Of a stretch of DNA of 64,000 nucleotides, positions 45,837 through 58,339 are shown piece after piece. A program made the translations under genes and the position numbers. This DNA comes from Sinohyriopsis cumingii (Eukaryota; Mollusca; Bivalvia; Unionida; Unionidae), in NCBI GenBank assembly GCA_028554795.2, contig CM068839.1:11373220-11437219 (forward strand). The letters are read 5' to 3'. Every line of letters begins with the position of its first letter. The first letter of the stretch is position 1. The notes under the pieces are model-generated. The model saw nothing but the letters and a program-made list of their open reading frames with translations. It did no database searches and had not been told where the DNA came from.

Positions 45837-48213
45837 AAAACTTAAGTCTGGACTTAACTTCAGTTTATTGTCCACCCCTATGAAATGATCATGAATAATT
45901 CATGAACTGGCATAAACTGTTCTTGAACGGTTCATGAACCAATCATGAAAGTTAATCAAAAGGTTCATGTACTATTCATGAATGTGGTTGAACTGAAAAT
46001 GGTCAGTTCATGAAATTATGAATTCATCAACTGTTCATCAACCAACACTTCACAAACTGGTCTTGAACAGTTAATGAACTATGATGAACAAAGTTTCTCA
46101 ATAATAATTCATGACTTCATGAACAGTTCCTACAGAAGAAATTTGATTATCTGACAAACTCACAAATACCTATTTCATCCTGAATCATAAAATAACCTTA
46201 GATATGGGGGTTTAAAACATTATAAAATGAAACATGTTATCTTAAAAAAGGTATTTCATTTTAGATAAATTTCTAATATGCAACAAGAACATGTAAACTG
46301 ACAAGAGGTATTCTTTTTTTTATTCTTAGCAACACTTTTTGTATGTTTTGTAATTTTTCTTCGAAACTTTTTAAAGAGATATTGGGGCAGTTGTATGCAA
46401 TCAACTGTTGAAGCATAATTCATCGTCAAGGGGCTGTCTTTCCACTGGGGTTTCTCCTGACTTGACCAATCTTTTTCCCGGAGACTGACCTGTCAGATAA
46501 CTCTTTTGTGAATATGTTCAGGGCCTATAATTTAATCAAATCCTGTCCATTGTCACTAATGAATGTCTCCATCTGCAACTTAAGCTGTTCCATCCGATTA
46601 CTGTTTGGATCTTTAACATTGCTGCATCACTCACACTTTAATGTCTCTTCCATCTTGGTCATAAGATCCTCCAGTTTTCAAATTTTCATCCTTAACCTAC
46701 AGATAATGGTTACTTCATGCTTTCAAAAAAATTTGCCCTTTTCTATTGATAAAACATTAGATTTGTGTGGTATAGGCCCTAATGTCACTAATGCATCCAC
46801 CCCGACTCCACATGTTGTGTATAGCTGCTTCTGGTTTCATCACGTTATTTGCACCTGTATTGTGTACAATTTGACACATTAACTATTTTAGTTTTTTTTT
46901 TGTTTTAAATTACCAAATTACATCAGATCATAGAAATAGTGATGTCATTGAAAAGAAAATGATATCGAACATCTTAGATGTAGTACTGCGTCTGGTATCG
47001 AGATCGAAGGGGGAGTATAATAACGTTTAGTGATTTTCAAAAATTTGAAGAGCAAGTTTAAATTAGGTCTGAACAAAATCAGGTGTCATTAGTTTGGTTA
47101 AAACTAGTATGATGACATATAAAAACCAATAAATATCTATATAACTTCCACTTAAATAATCACGAATGACCAAGAAAAAGATACTGTAATTTTGAGGATC
47201 CTAGTTGGGTATGCTTTTCCACCTAATTTTGCTCTCACCAAATCATTTCTTTCATATTCTTCTTAATCACTTCTCTGCACTTCTACTTACTAAAAAACAT
47301 GATAATGAAAATATTCTCATCGGTCCATTCCACGGGAGTCCACGGTTTTTGTTCGAGGTTTTTACTTAACCATTTGCATGCTCTTTCGTTTCTGGGGAAA
47401 AGGATGCTCAGCTGTTGAAATCTCATGTGTATATTAACCAATCATATCACGTCTTCTTTCACAATCATCCAATCAGGATAATCATTGTTTACGTATTTCG
47501 GTTTTTACGGCAAATTGGCAACCAGTGACTAAGTCAATAGAATATGCAGTTTATGACAGTAATGGACAAAATCTTTAGAACAAAGTCATTGAAAGCGTTT
47601 TTAAAGCAAGTACATTTTGTTCATGCTGGCCAGAAAATATTTTCCCATATTAATCCAGAACTACTGAGGTTAAGTACACAAGTATTGAATAAAAGATCTC
47701 TATGAACATTTATACAGTATCATATCATTTAAAAAAAGAAAAATATTCACCTTTACTTATATTTCACTAATATTGTGAGAAGTTTGTATGATGAATTTTC
47801 ATGAACATTTTATGAATATAATGATATAGATATTTAATATACATTTTTTAGAAATATCTTGGTGGTGCATCAAAGTACTTGAATTTTTCATGAACCAAGT
47901 TCCTGACATCTAAGGAACTTCAAAGACATTATAATAGTTCATAAAAGTTTTCAGTGTGTTCATGAACTTTAAGTACATGATTCATTGAATTTCTTGAAGT
48001 GTTCATGAACTTAGTTGAGGAACTTTCATGAATATTTGTTCATGAACTCAAATAAAGAACTGATGAGGAACATTTCAAGAACGTTCATGAACAGTTCATG
48101 ATCATTCATGAAGTCATGAATTTGTTTTCATAGGGGTGGCAATCTAATTGGGAAAAATTAATTCTTACTTACAATTGACCAATCAAATGTCTTCAGTCGA
48201 GACGTAAGTTTTA
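45837..48213. mobile_element. Large inverted-repeat unit with TTCATGAA-rich arms
   Basis: The outer ends AAAACTTAAGTCTGGACTTA (left) and, inverted from the right, AAAACTTACGTCTCGACTGA are followed by a second matching block CCACCCCTATGAAA (45872 and inverted 48125-48139). Each arm then has about 270 bp crowded with TTCATGAAC/GTTCATGAA words. The middle (46.3-47.8 kb) shows no clear transposase. A minus-strand stretch reads QKLEDLMTKMEETLKCE-like helical sequence. Probably a class II element or a composite of nested ones; superfamily unknown. Confidence 0.5.
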
Positions 48214-49409
48214 ATCACATAATGGTGAAATTGTGGGCTGGAAGTATTTTATCTTTATACTTTATCTGTATTAAACAAGTGAATGTATTCCATTAGGAAG
48301 CTGCCTCTTAATGAGTACAGTGTGTGCACAATCTGATGGCAGTGTTTACGTTCAAGGAAGAGGCTACTGGATGGAATTGGGTGTGCTGTCCTACTCGACA
48401 CCAAACTGATATTGATACTCTCACTGCTGTATAGTATGCTCTTTAAGCAGCCTTAGTACCATAACATAATAAGGTATAAATCAGTGCAAAGAATACATCT
48501 TGGATTGTGTCAGGCTGAAATCAACAGACCTTCCACCCCTATATGTAACAGTAGACCATATCCATGCCCTACAAAATCATCCTTCACCTTACTATGTATA
48601 TTAATGCTTCAAAAATACACTCCATACAAAATCATAGTTTGCCTTAATATGTATCCCCTGCTTCAAAAACCCACTCCATACAAAATCATTGTTTGCCTTA
48701 ATATGTATCCCCTGCTTCAAAAACCCACTCCATACAAAATCATTGTTTGCCCTCATATGTATGTTAATCATTATTAATAAACATTGGGAAAAAATTAATT
48801 ATGATTTTGATGGATTGATGGTGCTTGCAGAATTAGAGGGGAGAAGTTGTACGGTCAAATCAGTGGTTGACAAATGAAGGTTTAAGAGTTTTCCACATAA
48901 AATTGTAGGCCATTTAAATATGTCTATCTTTTTATGTTAAATCCAGCAGAAAAAGACCAAAATAAGTTTGATTCATTGAGGAATTATCAATCTATGTTGT
49001 GTACTTGCCAAAAAATGATTTTGTTTAGTTCTGTTCACATAAACTGTAGAATTGTTTATGACACTTTGAAAAATCAGCCTGGATCTGCCCCATCCACTAA
49101 TTGTCATTCGAGCAATTAAAATATTTATTAACTTTAAGGTTTCACTTGCCAAAAATAGCAGAAAATAAAATTATTATGAATGCCTTTAGTTTCAACCAGA
49201 AATTATCAGCTTGAATTTTTATATTTAAAAGATTTATGTGAAGATTAGTGTATAAACTGTGTAGTAAAAAAAACATGAAAGTAAATTTATCTCTCCTGTC
49301 TCACAATAATTATATAAACTGTTTGGATGCATTTTATGCTTGGTCTGTGGTTGAATTTATTATCATGTTAGTCCTATGGATAATATTTTAATGTAACTAT
49401 AAACTAATC
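48214..49409. other. Mostly unassigned; small triplicate at 48590-48765
   Basis: Around 48600-48765 the segment CCATACAAAATCATTGTTTG, CCTTAATATGTATCCCCTGC, TTCAAAAACCCACT is repeated about three times (54 bp). No gene recognised in the rest. Confidence 0.6.
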
Positions 49410-51400
49410 ATAAACACAGAGCCATCTCACTATGAGGTACCACAGTATGGCATGATGTCTCTAATCATAAACACAACGCCATCTCAATATGAGGTACCAC
49501 AGTATGGCATGATGTCTCTAATCATAAACACAGAGCCATCTCACTGTGAGGTACCACAGTATGGCATGATGTCTCTAATCATAAACACAGAGCCATCTCA
49601 CTGTGAGGTACCACAGTATGGCATGATGTCTCTAATCATAAACACAGAGCCATCTCAATATGAGGTACCACAGTATGGCATGATGTCTCTAATCATAAAC
49701 ACAGAGCCATCTCACTGCGAGGTACCACAGTATGGCATGATGTCTCTAATCATAAACACAGAGCCATCTCACTGTGAGGTACCACAGTATGACATGATGT
49801 CTCTAATCATAAACACAGAGCCATCTCACTGTGAGGTACCACAGTATGGCATGATGTCTCTAATCATAAACACAGAGCCATCTCACTGTGAGGTACCACA
49901 GTATGGCATGATGTCTCTAATCATAAACACAGAGCCATCTCGCTATGAGGTACCACAGTATGGCATGATGTCTCTAATCATAAACACAGAGCTATCTCAC
50001 TGTGAGGTACCATAGTATGGCATGATGTCTCTAATCCTAAACACAGAGCTATCTCACTGTGAGGTACCACAGTAAGGCATGATGTCTCTAATAAACACAG
50101 AGCCATCTCACTGTGAGGTACCACAGTATGGCATGATGTCTCTAATCATAAACACAGAGCCATCTCACTGTGAGGTACCACAGTATGGCATGATGTCTCT
50201 AATCATAAACACAGAGCCATCTCACTGTGAGGTACCACAGTATGGCATGATGTCTCTAATCATTAACACAGAGCCATCTCACTGTGAGGTACCACAGTAT
50301 GGCTTGATGTCTCTAATCAGATACACACAGCCATCTCACTGTGAGGTACCACAGTATGGCATGATGTCTCTAATCATAAACACAGAGCCATTTCACTGTG
50401 AGGTACTACAGTATGGCATGATGTCTCTAATCATAAACACAGAGCCATCTCACTGTGAGGTACCACAGTAAGGCATGATGTCTCAAATCATAAACACAGA
50501 GCCATCTCACTGTGAGGTACCACAGTATGGCATGATGTCTCTAATCATAAACACAGAGCCATCTCACTGTGAGGTACCACAGTATGGCATGATGTCTCTA
50601 ATCATTAACACAGAGCCATCTCACTGTGAGGTACCACAGTATGGCATGATGTCTCTAATCATAAACACAGAGCCATCTCACTGTGAGGTACCACAGTATG
50701 GCATGATGTCTCTAATCATATACACAGAGCCATCTCGCTATGAGGTACCACAGTATGGCATGATGTCTCTAATCATAAACACAGAGCCATCTCGCTATGA
50801 GGTACCACAGTATGGCATGATGTCTCTAATCATATACACACAGCCATCTCACTGTGAGGTACCACAGTATGGCATGATGTCTCTAATCATAAACACAGAG
50901 CCATCTCACTGTGAGGTACCACAGTATGGCATGATGTCTCTAATCATAAACACAGAGCCATCTCACTGTGAGGTACCACAGTATGGCATGATGTCTCTAA
51001 TCATAAACACAGAGCCATCTCACTGTGAGGTACCACAGTATGGCATGATGTCTCTAATCATAAACACAGAGCCATCTCACTATGAGGTACCACAGTAAGG
51101 CATGATGTCTCTAATCATAAACACAGAGCCATCTCACTGTGAGATACCACAGTAAAGCATGATGTCTCTAATCATAAACACAGAGCCATCTCACTATGAT
51201 GTACCACAGTAAGGCATGATGTCTCTAATCATAAACACAGAGCCATCTCACTGTGAGATACCACAGTAAGGCATGATGTCTCTAATCATTAACACAGAGC
51301 CATCTCACTGTGAGGTACCACAGTATGGCATGATGTCTCTAATCATAAACACAGAGCCATCTCGCTATGAGGTACCACAGTATGGCATGATGTCTCATAT
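49410..51400. repeat. 57-bp minisatellite
   Basis: About 35 copies of CAGAGCCATCTCACTGTGAG, GTACCACAGTATGGCATGAT, GTCTCTAATCATAAACA. At 57 bp (19 codons) it yields periodic frames of 64-207 codons on plus, broken by units with stops. Variant units (CTATGAGG, CGCTATG, ATACACACAGCC) recur in order near 50282-50400 and 50700-50870. Not a gene. Confidence 0.97.
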
Positions 51401-51975
51401 AACACCTTCAACATCATGGGCCACATGGACCAAGAACCTAAAGTTTGTGGGCCATATATATATATAATTCTGGAAATGACTTTTTCTATGAGCACCGGCC
51501 ACAAAAATGACCTGTGGGCCTGTAGTTAGACCACTGTCATATAACATGAATTGAGAGTGTTAGAGTGACAACACGATAAAGTATCACAGTTCGGCATGGT
51601 CTTCCATTGAAAATGCTGCCATATTTTCTCACTTATAAAATGTCATATATATATAATGATTTTAATGATTTTTATTCCATTTTCCAAGTGTTACTGAAAA
51701 TACTGTCAAATGATATATACGTCATGAAATTTTGCAGATTTAGTAGATAAATAATTTCTTTTGAATATGTCCATTTACAAGATACATTTGTATGAATGCT
51801 GATATTACATTGTAGATTGAATTAAACCGACTATACCTTGTATTCAGCTTCATGTGCAATGAAGATATTTGATAAAAGTATCTGAAATTCAATGGGCCAA
51901 GAGATTTTGGTCAGGGTCAATGGGATATTGTGAATAAGACTTCAAATTTACAGGGTTTTTGTCTTTTAATAATAG
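51401..51975. other. Intron sequence, unassigned
   Basis: No element recognised; it leads into the acceptor of the exon at 51976. Confidence 0.4.
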
Positions 51976-52070
51976 GAAAACCTTGAAAGATTGAGGGAAA
52001 GGAAACAAGAGCTGAAACAGCATGTGGCTGAACTTGAGAAGGAATTAGAAGAGTCAAGAAAGGCACATAC
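51976..52070 (+). CDS. Coiled-coil protein, internal exon 3 of 3 seen
   Basis: A 95-bp exon after the acceptor TTTTGTCTTTTAATAATAG (ends 51975) and before the donor AC|GTATGT (52071). It enters in phase 0, continuing the frame of 45344-45457, and leaves after two bases of a codon. It encodes ENLERLRERKQELKQHVAEL then EKELEESRKAH, a very regular heptad pattern (Leu at repeated a/d positions), the strongest coiled coil of the three. The next exon must supply the third base and was not found before 64000. A TG-rich microsatellite begins about 25 bp beyond the donor. Confidence 0.85.
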
Positions 52071-52093
52071 GTATGTCTGTCTGTCTGTAGATT

Positions 52094-52095
<2 letters not shown>

Positions 52096-52189
<94 letters not shown>

Positions 52190-52190
52190 A
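52096..52190. repeat. AC/AT microsatellite
   Basis: (CA)n followed by (TA)n. Frames reading CVCVCV or HTHTHT are artefacts. Close to the splice donor at 52071. Confidence 0.98.
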
Positions 52191-52436
52191 ATTCATGCAT
52201 ATCAGTTAGACATATGCACAGCCTCACATTGCAGTCACTCCGAATGTAAAATAGACATGACTTAAAATTATATACATGTAGTCATAAATCTTTTTTCGTT
52301 TTTGCCATCACAAAATTCAAAGGAGGTAAAAAATACATTAGGCAATTACAGTTTATCTTGTTTCTAAGCAAGCTGATGTTAGTCACTAGCCTATTGCATT
52401 ATGAACATTCGCATAAACCACTGACTGATCACCCAG

Positions 52437-52680
52437 ATTGTTGTTGTGGGTTTAACACCATTTTTCAACACATGAAAGGCTATACATGGTGGCAAATGTA
52501 TATAGAGGAGGAAAAACCTGGAAAACCCCATGAAGAACCACCAACCCACAAGAAACTACTGTCAAACTTTCTCATGTACCTACGTTAGGCAAGCCCAAGA
52601 CTCGAACACATGTTAACAGAGTTTAGATATAAGTGATCTGTAAAGGTGAATACTTTAAACCACTTAGCCACCCAGGCCCC
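52437..52680 (-). mobile_element. tRNA-derived SINE, second copy
   Basis: Read on minus: GGTGGCTAAGTGGTTTAAAG (A-box region), GTGTTCGAGTCTTGG (B box), GTGGGTTGGTGGTTCTTCAT, CCACCATGTATAGCC, GTGTTGAAAAATGGTGTTAA and an ACAACAA tail. Same family as 15401, more diverged; no clear target duplication. Confidence 0.8.
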
Positions 52681-52827
52681 ACACCCCCACCCACCCTGGA
52701 TTGGTGTGAATGTGTATAGTCAAGTGGGATACCTTTGTAGCATTTGCTGTGACATATTCAGTCTTTATAAATTCAGTACTTAACATTCAATTTTCATGAA
52801 ATTTTGGCAATTTACTCAGACATCTTC

Positions 52828-54432
52828 CATCTGTAGACACTTTTCTATACCTCCAAGGCCAGTTTTATCTTCCATCAGTAGACACTTTTCTATACCTCCA
52901 AGGCCAGTTTTATCTTCATCAGTTGACACTTTTCTATACCTCCATCATTAGACAATTTCTATACCTCCAAGACCAGTTTTATCTTCCATTAGTAGACAAT
53001 TTTCTATACCTCCAAGACCAGTTTTATCTTCCATCAGTAGACACTTTTCTATACCTCCAAGGCCAGTTTTATCTTCATCAGTTGACACTTTTCTATACCT
53101 CCATCATTAGACAATTTCTATACCTCCAAGGCCAGTTTTATCTTCCATCAGTAGACATTTTTCTTTACCTCCAAGGCCAGTTTTGTCTTCCATCAGTAGA
53201 CAATTTTCTATACCTCCAAGACCAGTTTTATCCTCCATCATTAGACAATTTTCTATACCTCCAAGGCCAGTTTTATCTTCCATCATTAGACAATTTTCTA
53301 TACCTCCAAGGCCAGTTTTATCTTCATCAGTTGACACTTTTCTATACCTCCATCAGTTGACACTTTTCTGTACCTCCAAGACCAGTTTTATACTCCATCA
53401 TTAAACACTTTTCTATACTCCAAGGCCAGTTTTATCTTCCATCAGTAGACAATTTTCTATACTCCAAGGCCAGTTTTATCTTCCATCATTAGACACTTTT
53501 CTACACCTCCAAGGCCAGTTTTATCCTCCATCATTAGACACTTTTCTATACCTCCAAGGCCAGTTTTATCTTCCATCTGTAGACACTTTTCTATACCTCC
53601 ATCAGTAGACACTTTTTTATACCTCCATCAGTAGACACTTTTCTATACCTCCCTCAGTTGACACATTTCTATACCTCCATCACTTGACAATTTTCTATAC
53701 CTCCAAGACCAATTTTATATTCCATCGTTGACACTTATCTATACCTCCAAGGCCAGTTTTATCTTCCATCTGTAGACACTTTTCTATACCTCCATCAGTA
53801 GACACTTTTTTATATCTCCATCAGTAGACACTTTTCTATACCTCCCTCAGTTGACACTTTTCTATACCTCCATCAGTTGACAATTTTCTATACCTCTAAG
53901 GCCAGTTTTATCCTCCATCATTAGACACTTTTCTATACCTCCAAGGCCAGTTTTATCCTCCATCATTAGACACTTTTCTATACCTCCAAGGCCAGTTTTA
54001 TCTTCCATCTGTAGACACTTTTCTATACCTCCATCAGTAGACACTTTTTTATACCTCCATCAGTAGACACTTTTCTATACCTCCCTCAGTTGACACTTTT
54101 CTATACCTCCATCAGTTGACAATTTTCTATACCTCCAAGGCCAGTTTTATCTTCCATCGTTGACACTTTTCTATACCTCCATCAGTTGACAATTTTCTAT
54201 ACCTCCAAGGCCAGTTTAATCCTCCATCAGTAGACATTTTTCTATACCTCCATCAGTAGACACTTTTCTATACCTCCAAGGTCAGTTTTATCTTCCATCA
54301 GTACACAATTTTCTATACCTCCAAGGCCAGTTTTATCTTCCATCTGTAGACACTTTTCTATGCCATCAGTAGACACTTTTCTATACCTCCATCTGTAGAC
54401 ACTTTTCTATACCTCCAAGACCAATTTTATTT
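52828..54432. repeat. 45-bp minisatellite with shortened units
   Basis: Full units (TCTTCCATCAGTAGACACTT, TTCTATACCTCCAAGGCCAG, TTTTA; 45 bp) are mixed with short units lacking the AAGGCCAGTTTTATCTTCC part (about 26 bp). A block of full and short units near 53540-53700 recurs near 53740-53890 and 53980-54130. Periodic frames on both strands are not genes. Confidence 0.95.
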
Positions 54433-55555
54433 AATTATGGCCCCAGTTTGACTTTAAACTTTGACATCAAGCACAATGTTTGGGTTGTATGCTTGTGTGT
54501 TGTCATGCCAGTACAAAACTTTGGTTAAAGATTTTTTTCTTCCTTTTTTATCCAGTACAGTACTTGTCTCTCAGTTATGGCATCATATTTTTGCAATACA
54601 ACATCATGACATACTCCCTTGGTTCAACTCCTGTTGTTTCTGGGCCCTGCCTGTGTTTGGGGCCATGGAGTAAAGAATTAAACTGGGAACATATATTTGT
54701 TAAAGTATTTTAAGTTCTTTTTCTTCATTTGGAACATAACATCATCAAACATTCACCCATCTAAGTACCACTCCTGCCCAGGACTTTATATTTGGAATAT
54801 GCATCAGCAAGCACTGAACTTGTGCATATGATCACTGTTGTGGATGCATCTTGTTCATGGATGGTGCTTGAGAGTAGGGGATGAGGGGAAGTAATGTGGA
54901 CAGATTCAATCAAAGTTATTTTCGTCACTTGCTTCCATAACCCACTGCCATGTTCATTTCATATTTTAATGATAACATCATCACATGTTCCCTTTTTATC
55001 GTTACAGCTGGGCGGAATCATGGGGTCAAAAATTACAACTGGATCACATTTTAGTTAAACTGTTATCATGTATACATTTTTGTAATCCCTTACTCAGTTC
55101 AATCATTATATCTGAATCATCACATTTTTGCTTCTCTCAGCACAATTCTTGCCACTGGGAGTTTACCCAGGGTCCATTTTTTGCTTCTCTCAGTACAACT
55201 CATGCCACTGGGATTTTAAATCAGTTCATTTCATAATTGGAATTTACACAACCAGAGTCATCACACACTGTATGCATTTTAAGATTCCTATCTATGTATC
55301 ATGTATCGGGGAAGATGGAGGAAAGGTAGTTGTCGACTGCTTCTTCATAAGAGTCAAATGGCCTTCTGTCCATTACATCATGACTCAGGGTTAAGGGTTA
55401 CGATGTAGACTTGAATTTGTATGCATCAAGCATTTCAGTTGTTCTTTCGAGTCTTGATGTGAGGGTGTATGTATGTAAAGATTTGGTTATAGGCTTTTTT
55501 TAATCACATTTTTTAAAATCTCAGTAACAGATTAGCCAGGGATTTACAAATCCAC
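54433..55555. other. Old degenerate repeat, unassigned
   Basis: Two to three weakly similar stretches with ATAACATCATCA-CATGTTCCC, CAGTACAACTC-TGCCACTGG and TTTTAGTTAAA. Possibly decayed units of a long-period repeat like that at 7.3 kb. No gene. Confidence 0.35.
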
Positions 55556-55680
55556 TTGCCCAAGGTAAAGTCCAAAACATTGAGAGGGATGCAAGGTAAA
55601 GTCCAAAACATTGAGAGGTAAAGTCCTAAACATTGAGAGGGGTGAAAGGTAAAGTCCAAAACAATGAGAGGGATGCCAGA
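55556..55680. repeat. About 33-bp repeat (4 copies)
   Basis: AGGTAAAGTCCAAAACATTG with AGAGGGATGCA or AGAGGGGTGAA; one copy is shortened. Confidence 0.85.
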
Positions 55681-56944
55681 TACAAGAAATTTTATTTAAC
55701 ATCAATCTCAGCACAATACAACAATCAGTACCTTTTCCTAGTTCTTACTAATTTCCAAATCCATGCTGTCTATTAAAAAAAATCGAGAGAACCAAAGAAA
55801 AATCAAAATTAATTACCTCTGAGTTTTGAAATAAAGAATTTTGAGAATACCAATTTTTTTCTATTGAAAACCCTTTACATTTAAAAAGAAATGATAAATG
55901 TTTTCCCCGTGGGAAGGTCAAATCGAGCCGTCTTCCACATCATCTAATTACAGCTGTTGCAGTAATAATAGTAATGAAGCTGTGATATTATCCTTTCCAA
56001 AAACAGAATGAAGTCTATCCCACCTTTTGAAGCACAAAGCTCAGTCCCGAAGCCATTAAATTTTGGTGTTCTGTCACTTTGAGTATATTAAAGTTAGTCA
56101 AAAACATGCAGGATTTTCTTAAGTTCCATTATCTTTATGATAGATATCTATTTTATTATAAACCCTCGGTGAAAGACCCCATGAACCTGGGTTGAAATTG
56201 GAAGTGTTTAAGCAAAAATGAAATATTGTTGAACTTTTTTTCATTTCAAGATAACACTTTAAAAGTTATTCCCAATCCCCAGATTTAAGCTTGTAGAATC
56301 CTGCAATGTCTAAATACTGCCAGCTCTCAATATTGCATAGGCATAAGCCGATAAGAAAATTAACATTTTTATAACAAAAATAACTGTAAGATTGTGTCAA
56401 AAGAAACTACACATAAAATTTGCTCGTCTAATTTCAGCTGAAGGGTGTAATATGATTATTATTTCCAATTTTGAATCATAATTTACTTCCTTTTTATTTA
56501 CAGGTTCTTTACCTAGCATCTGTGTGTAATGTGTCTTACAGTATGATGGATAGCGTACATATTGTAACATTGTAAACAATTACATTGTGATACATTTCAT
56601 TGTCAAAAAGTATCAACATGTCACTCTTACTAATTTCAAAACTAAGATTATTTGCTCATTATCCTGATTTAACAGACTTCACTCAGCCTGCCCCACCCTA
56701 CCCCACCACACCCCACCCTACCCTGCCTCACCCCACCCCCATCCAAACCCTATCCCAGGTGTGGCATCTAAACCCGTATTCAAGGTGTGACACATTGTAT
56801 TGTGCAATAAGGTTTATGGGCCTATTTTAGAACTAAATATTTCAAGGGGAGATTTGCCTCTCTGTTTGAAACAAAGTGGAAATTATCTAAATTTAAGAGG
56901 GAAGAAAAAAGGTTGGACTTAAAAATATGAGATACAGTTTTCAT
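55681..56944. other. Unassigned; C-rich tract near 56690
   Basis: No gene recognised. The C-rich, nearly G-free tract 56690-56745 (CCCCACCCTACCCCACC type) could form a G-quadruplex on the minus strand. Confidence 0.5.
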
Positions 56945-57060
56945 ATACCATATATATATTTGCTTATAAGATGAGTCCATCTGCAAACTGCACAGACCCA
57001 GATCTGTCATTGCATAATGTGCTAGCAGTTCTGGGTCAGTGTAGTTTGTTAGGAGTAATA
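56945..57060. mobile_element. Family M MITE-like copy
   Basis: ACCATATATATATTTGCTTA, TAAGATGAGTCCATCTGCAA, ACTGCACAGACCCAGATCTG, then TTCTGGGTCAGTGTAGTTTG. The right half is cut short compared with the 42.7 kb copy. Confidence 0.6.
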
Positions 57061-57852
57061 ACTGTTCAAAGTTTACTTTTTCTTTAGAAAGGTTTTCCTA
57101 GCAATACACTAAGCTAGACATAGGCAACCTTTTAAAACTTCCACTCAGTTGTAGTGTCCTGCATGCCAGGTCATATTTGTCCCCAAATTTAATTATCATT
57201 TTTTGTAGGTTACAATACAAAATTACAGCTTGTACTGTGTGTAACAAGCCTGACATGCCATTGTAGGCACTCATGTCATGGGCTGTCAGGTCTAAACAAA
57301 TCTCATGTCATGGGCTGTCAGGTCTAAACAAATCTCATGTCATGGGCTGTCAGGTCTAAACAAATCATGAACAACTGTATTAGAACTTATAAATTTACAT
57401 ATCTGTTTAAATTGACACTTATCATAGTGATGTCTTTTGCTTGGCATCCTTCTGATTTGCAAAATAAGAATCTAATTGTTTAATTGTTTATGCTGTCTTC
57501 ATCTATAAAATTATTCAAATATGCTGAATATATTAGTGATGTCAGCCTTGAATCTATCTTGGCCATCAGATAAACTGGTTTTAAGTCTCAGATGACACAA
57601 CCTGCAATGTATAAATAAATGATGACATTTCATACATGTATATACAAAATATACTTTTACACATTTACATAATAAAGTTTAAATATTTCTGAGATATAAA
57701 ACCATTAAAATTTAAATATTTCAAAGATATGAAACTATTAACATCCTTTAATTGTTTTCTTTTGAGAGAGAGAGGGGGAGAGAGACTAATATAGAAGCAT
57801 AGTCTTTCAGTTTGAGAGAACTCCAAGAAGTGAAGAACACAACTATATATAG

Positions 57853-57886
<34 letters not shown>

Positions 57887-58087
57887 ACATGCATGTGCAT
57901 GTGTGTGTTTTTCTCTAAATAATGGATTGAAACAGTTTTATGCCTTGGAGAAAAATCTCTGCATTAACTCATTATTGGAGACTCCATTATTAAATATGTT
58001 AATGAAATTGGTCTGAAACCCAGTTAAGCATTTCCCTGGGACAAAAACTGGTTATATATTTGATGCCATGGGAATAAGTGACCTTTC
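57061..58087. other. Unassigned; small triplicate and TG microsatellite
   Basis: 57266-57365 holds three copies of CTCATGTCATGGGCTGTCAG plus GTCTAAACAAAT (32 bp). 57855-57912 is a (TG)n tract. No gene recognised. Confidence 0.6.
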
Positions 58088-58102
58088 TCAATATGACACC
58101 AT

Positions 58103-58239
58103 GCCAGTAGGTTCTCATGCGTCGATGATTCTACCTGGGGTTTTCCAGGGTGTCTTCCTCCACCAGTTATACTGACCACCATGTATAGCCTATCCTGTGC
58201 TGAAAAATGGTGTTAGACACTACAACAACAACAACAATA
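58103..58239 (+). mobile_element. 5'-truncated SINE with perfect 15-bp target duplication
   Basis: The body and tail of the same SINE family (GTTCTCATGCGTCGATGATT, TTCCTCCACCAG, CATGTATAGCC, GTGCTGAAAAATGGTG, ACAACAACAACAA) without the tRNA-like head. TCAATATGACACCAT stands on both sides (58088-58102 and 58240-58254) without a mismatch, so the insertion is probably young. Confidence 0.85.
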
Positions 58240-58339
58240 TCAATATGACACCATCATCATCATCAGTTTTGGTGGCAATGGTGTAAGTAAAAATGTTCAT
58301 ATTGTGCAGATTGAAACCAATTTTTAAAACAACCTAAAC

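Noticed and set aside
46508-46882. 124-codon plus-strand frame
   Set aside because: Composition is random-looking; the opposite strand looks more coding-like, and it lies inside an inverted-repeat element.
49452-51467. Frames MMSLIINTEPSHCEVPQYG as a repetitive protein gene
   Set aside because: Interrupted by units with stops several times, with no unique N- or C-terminus, unlike the 30-32 kb frame.
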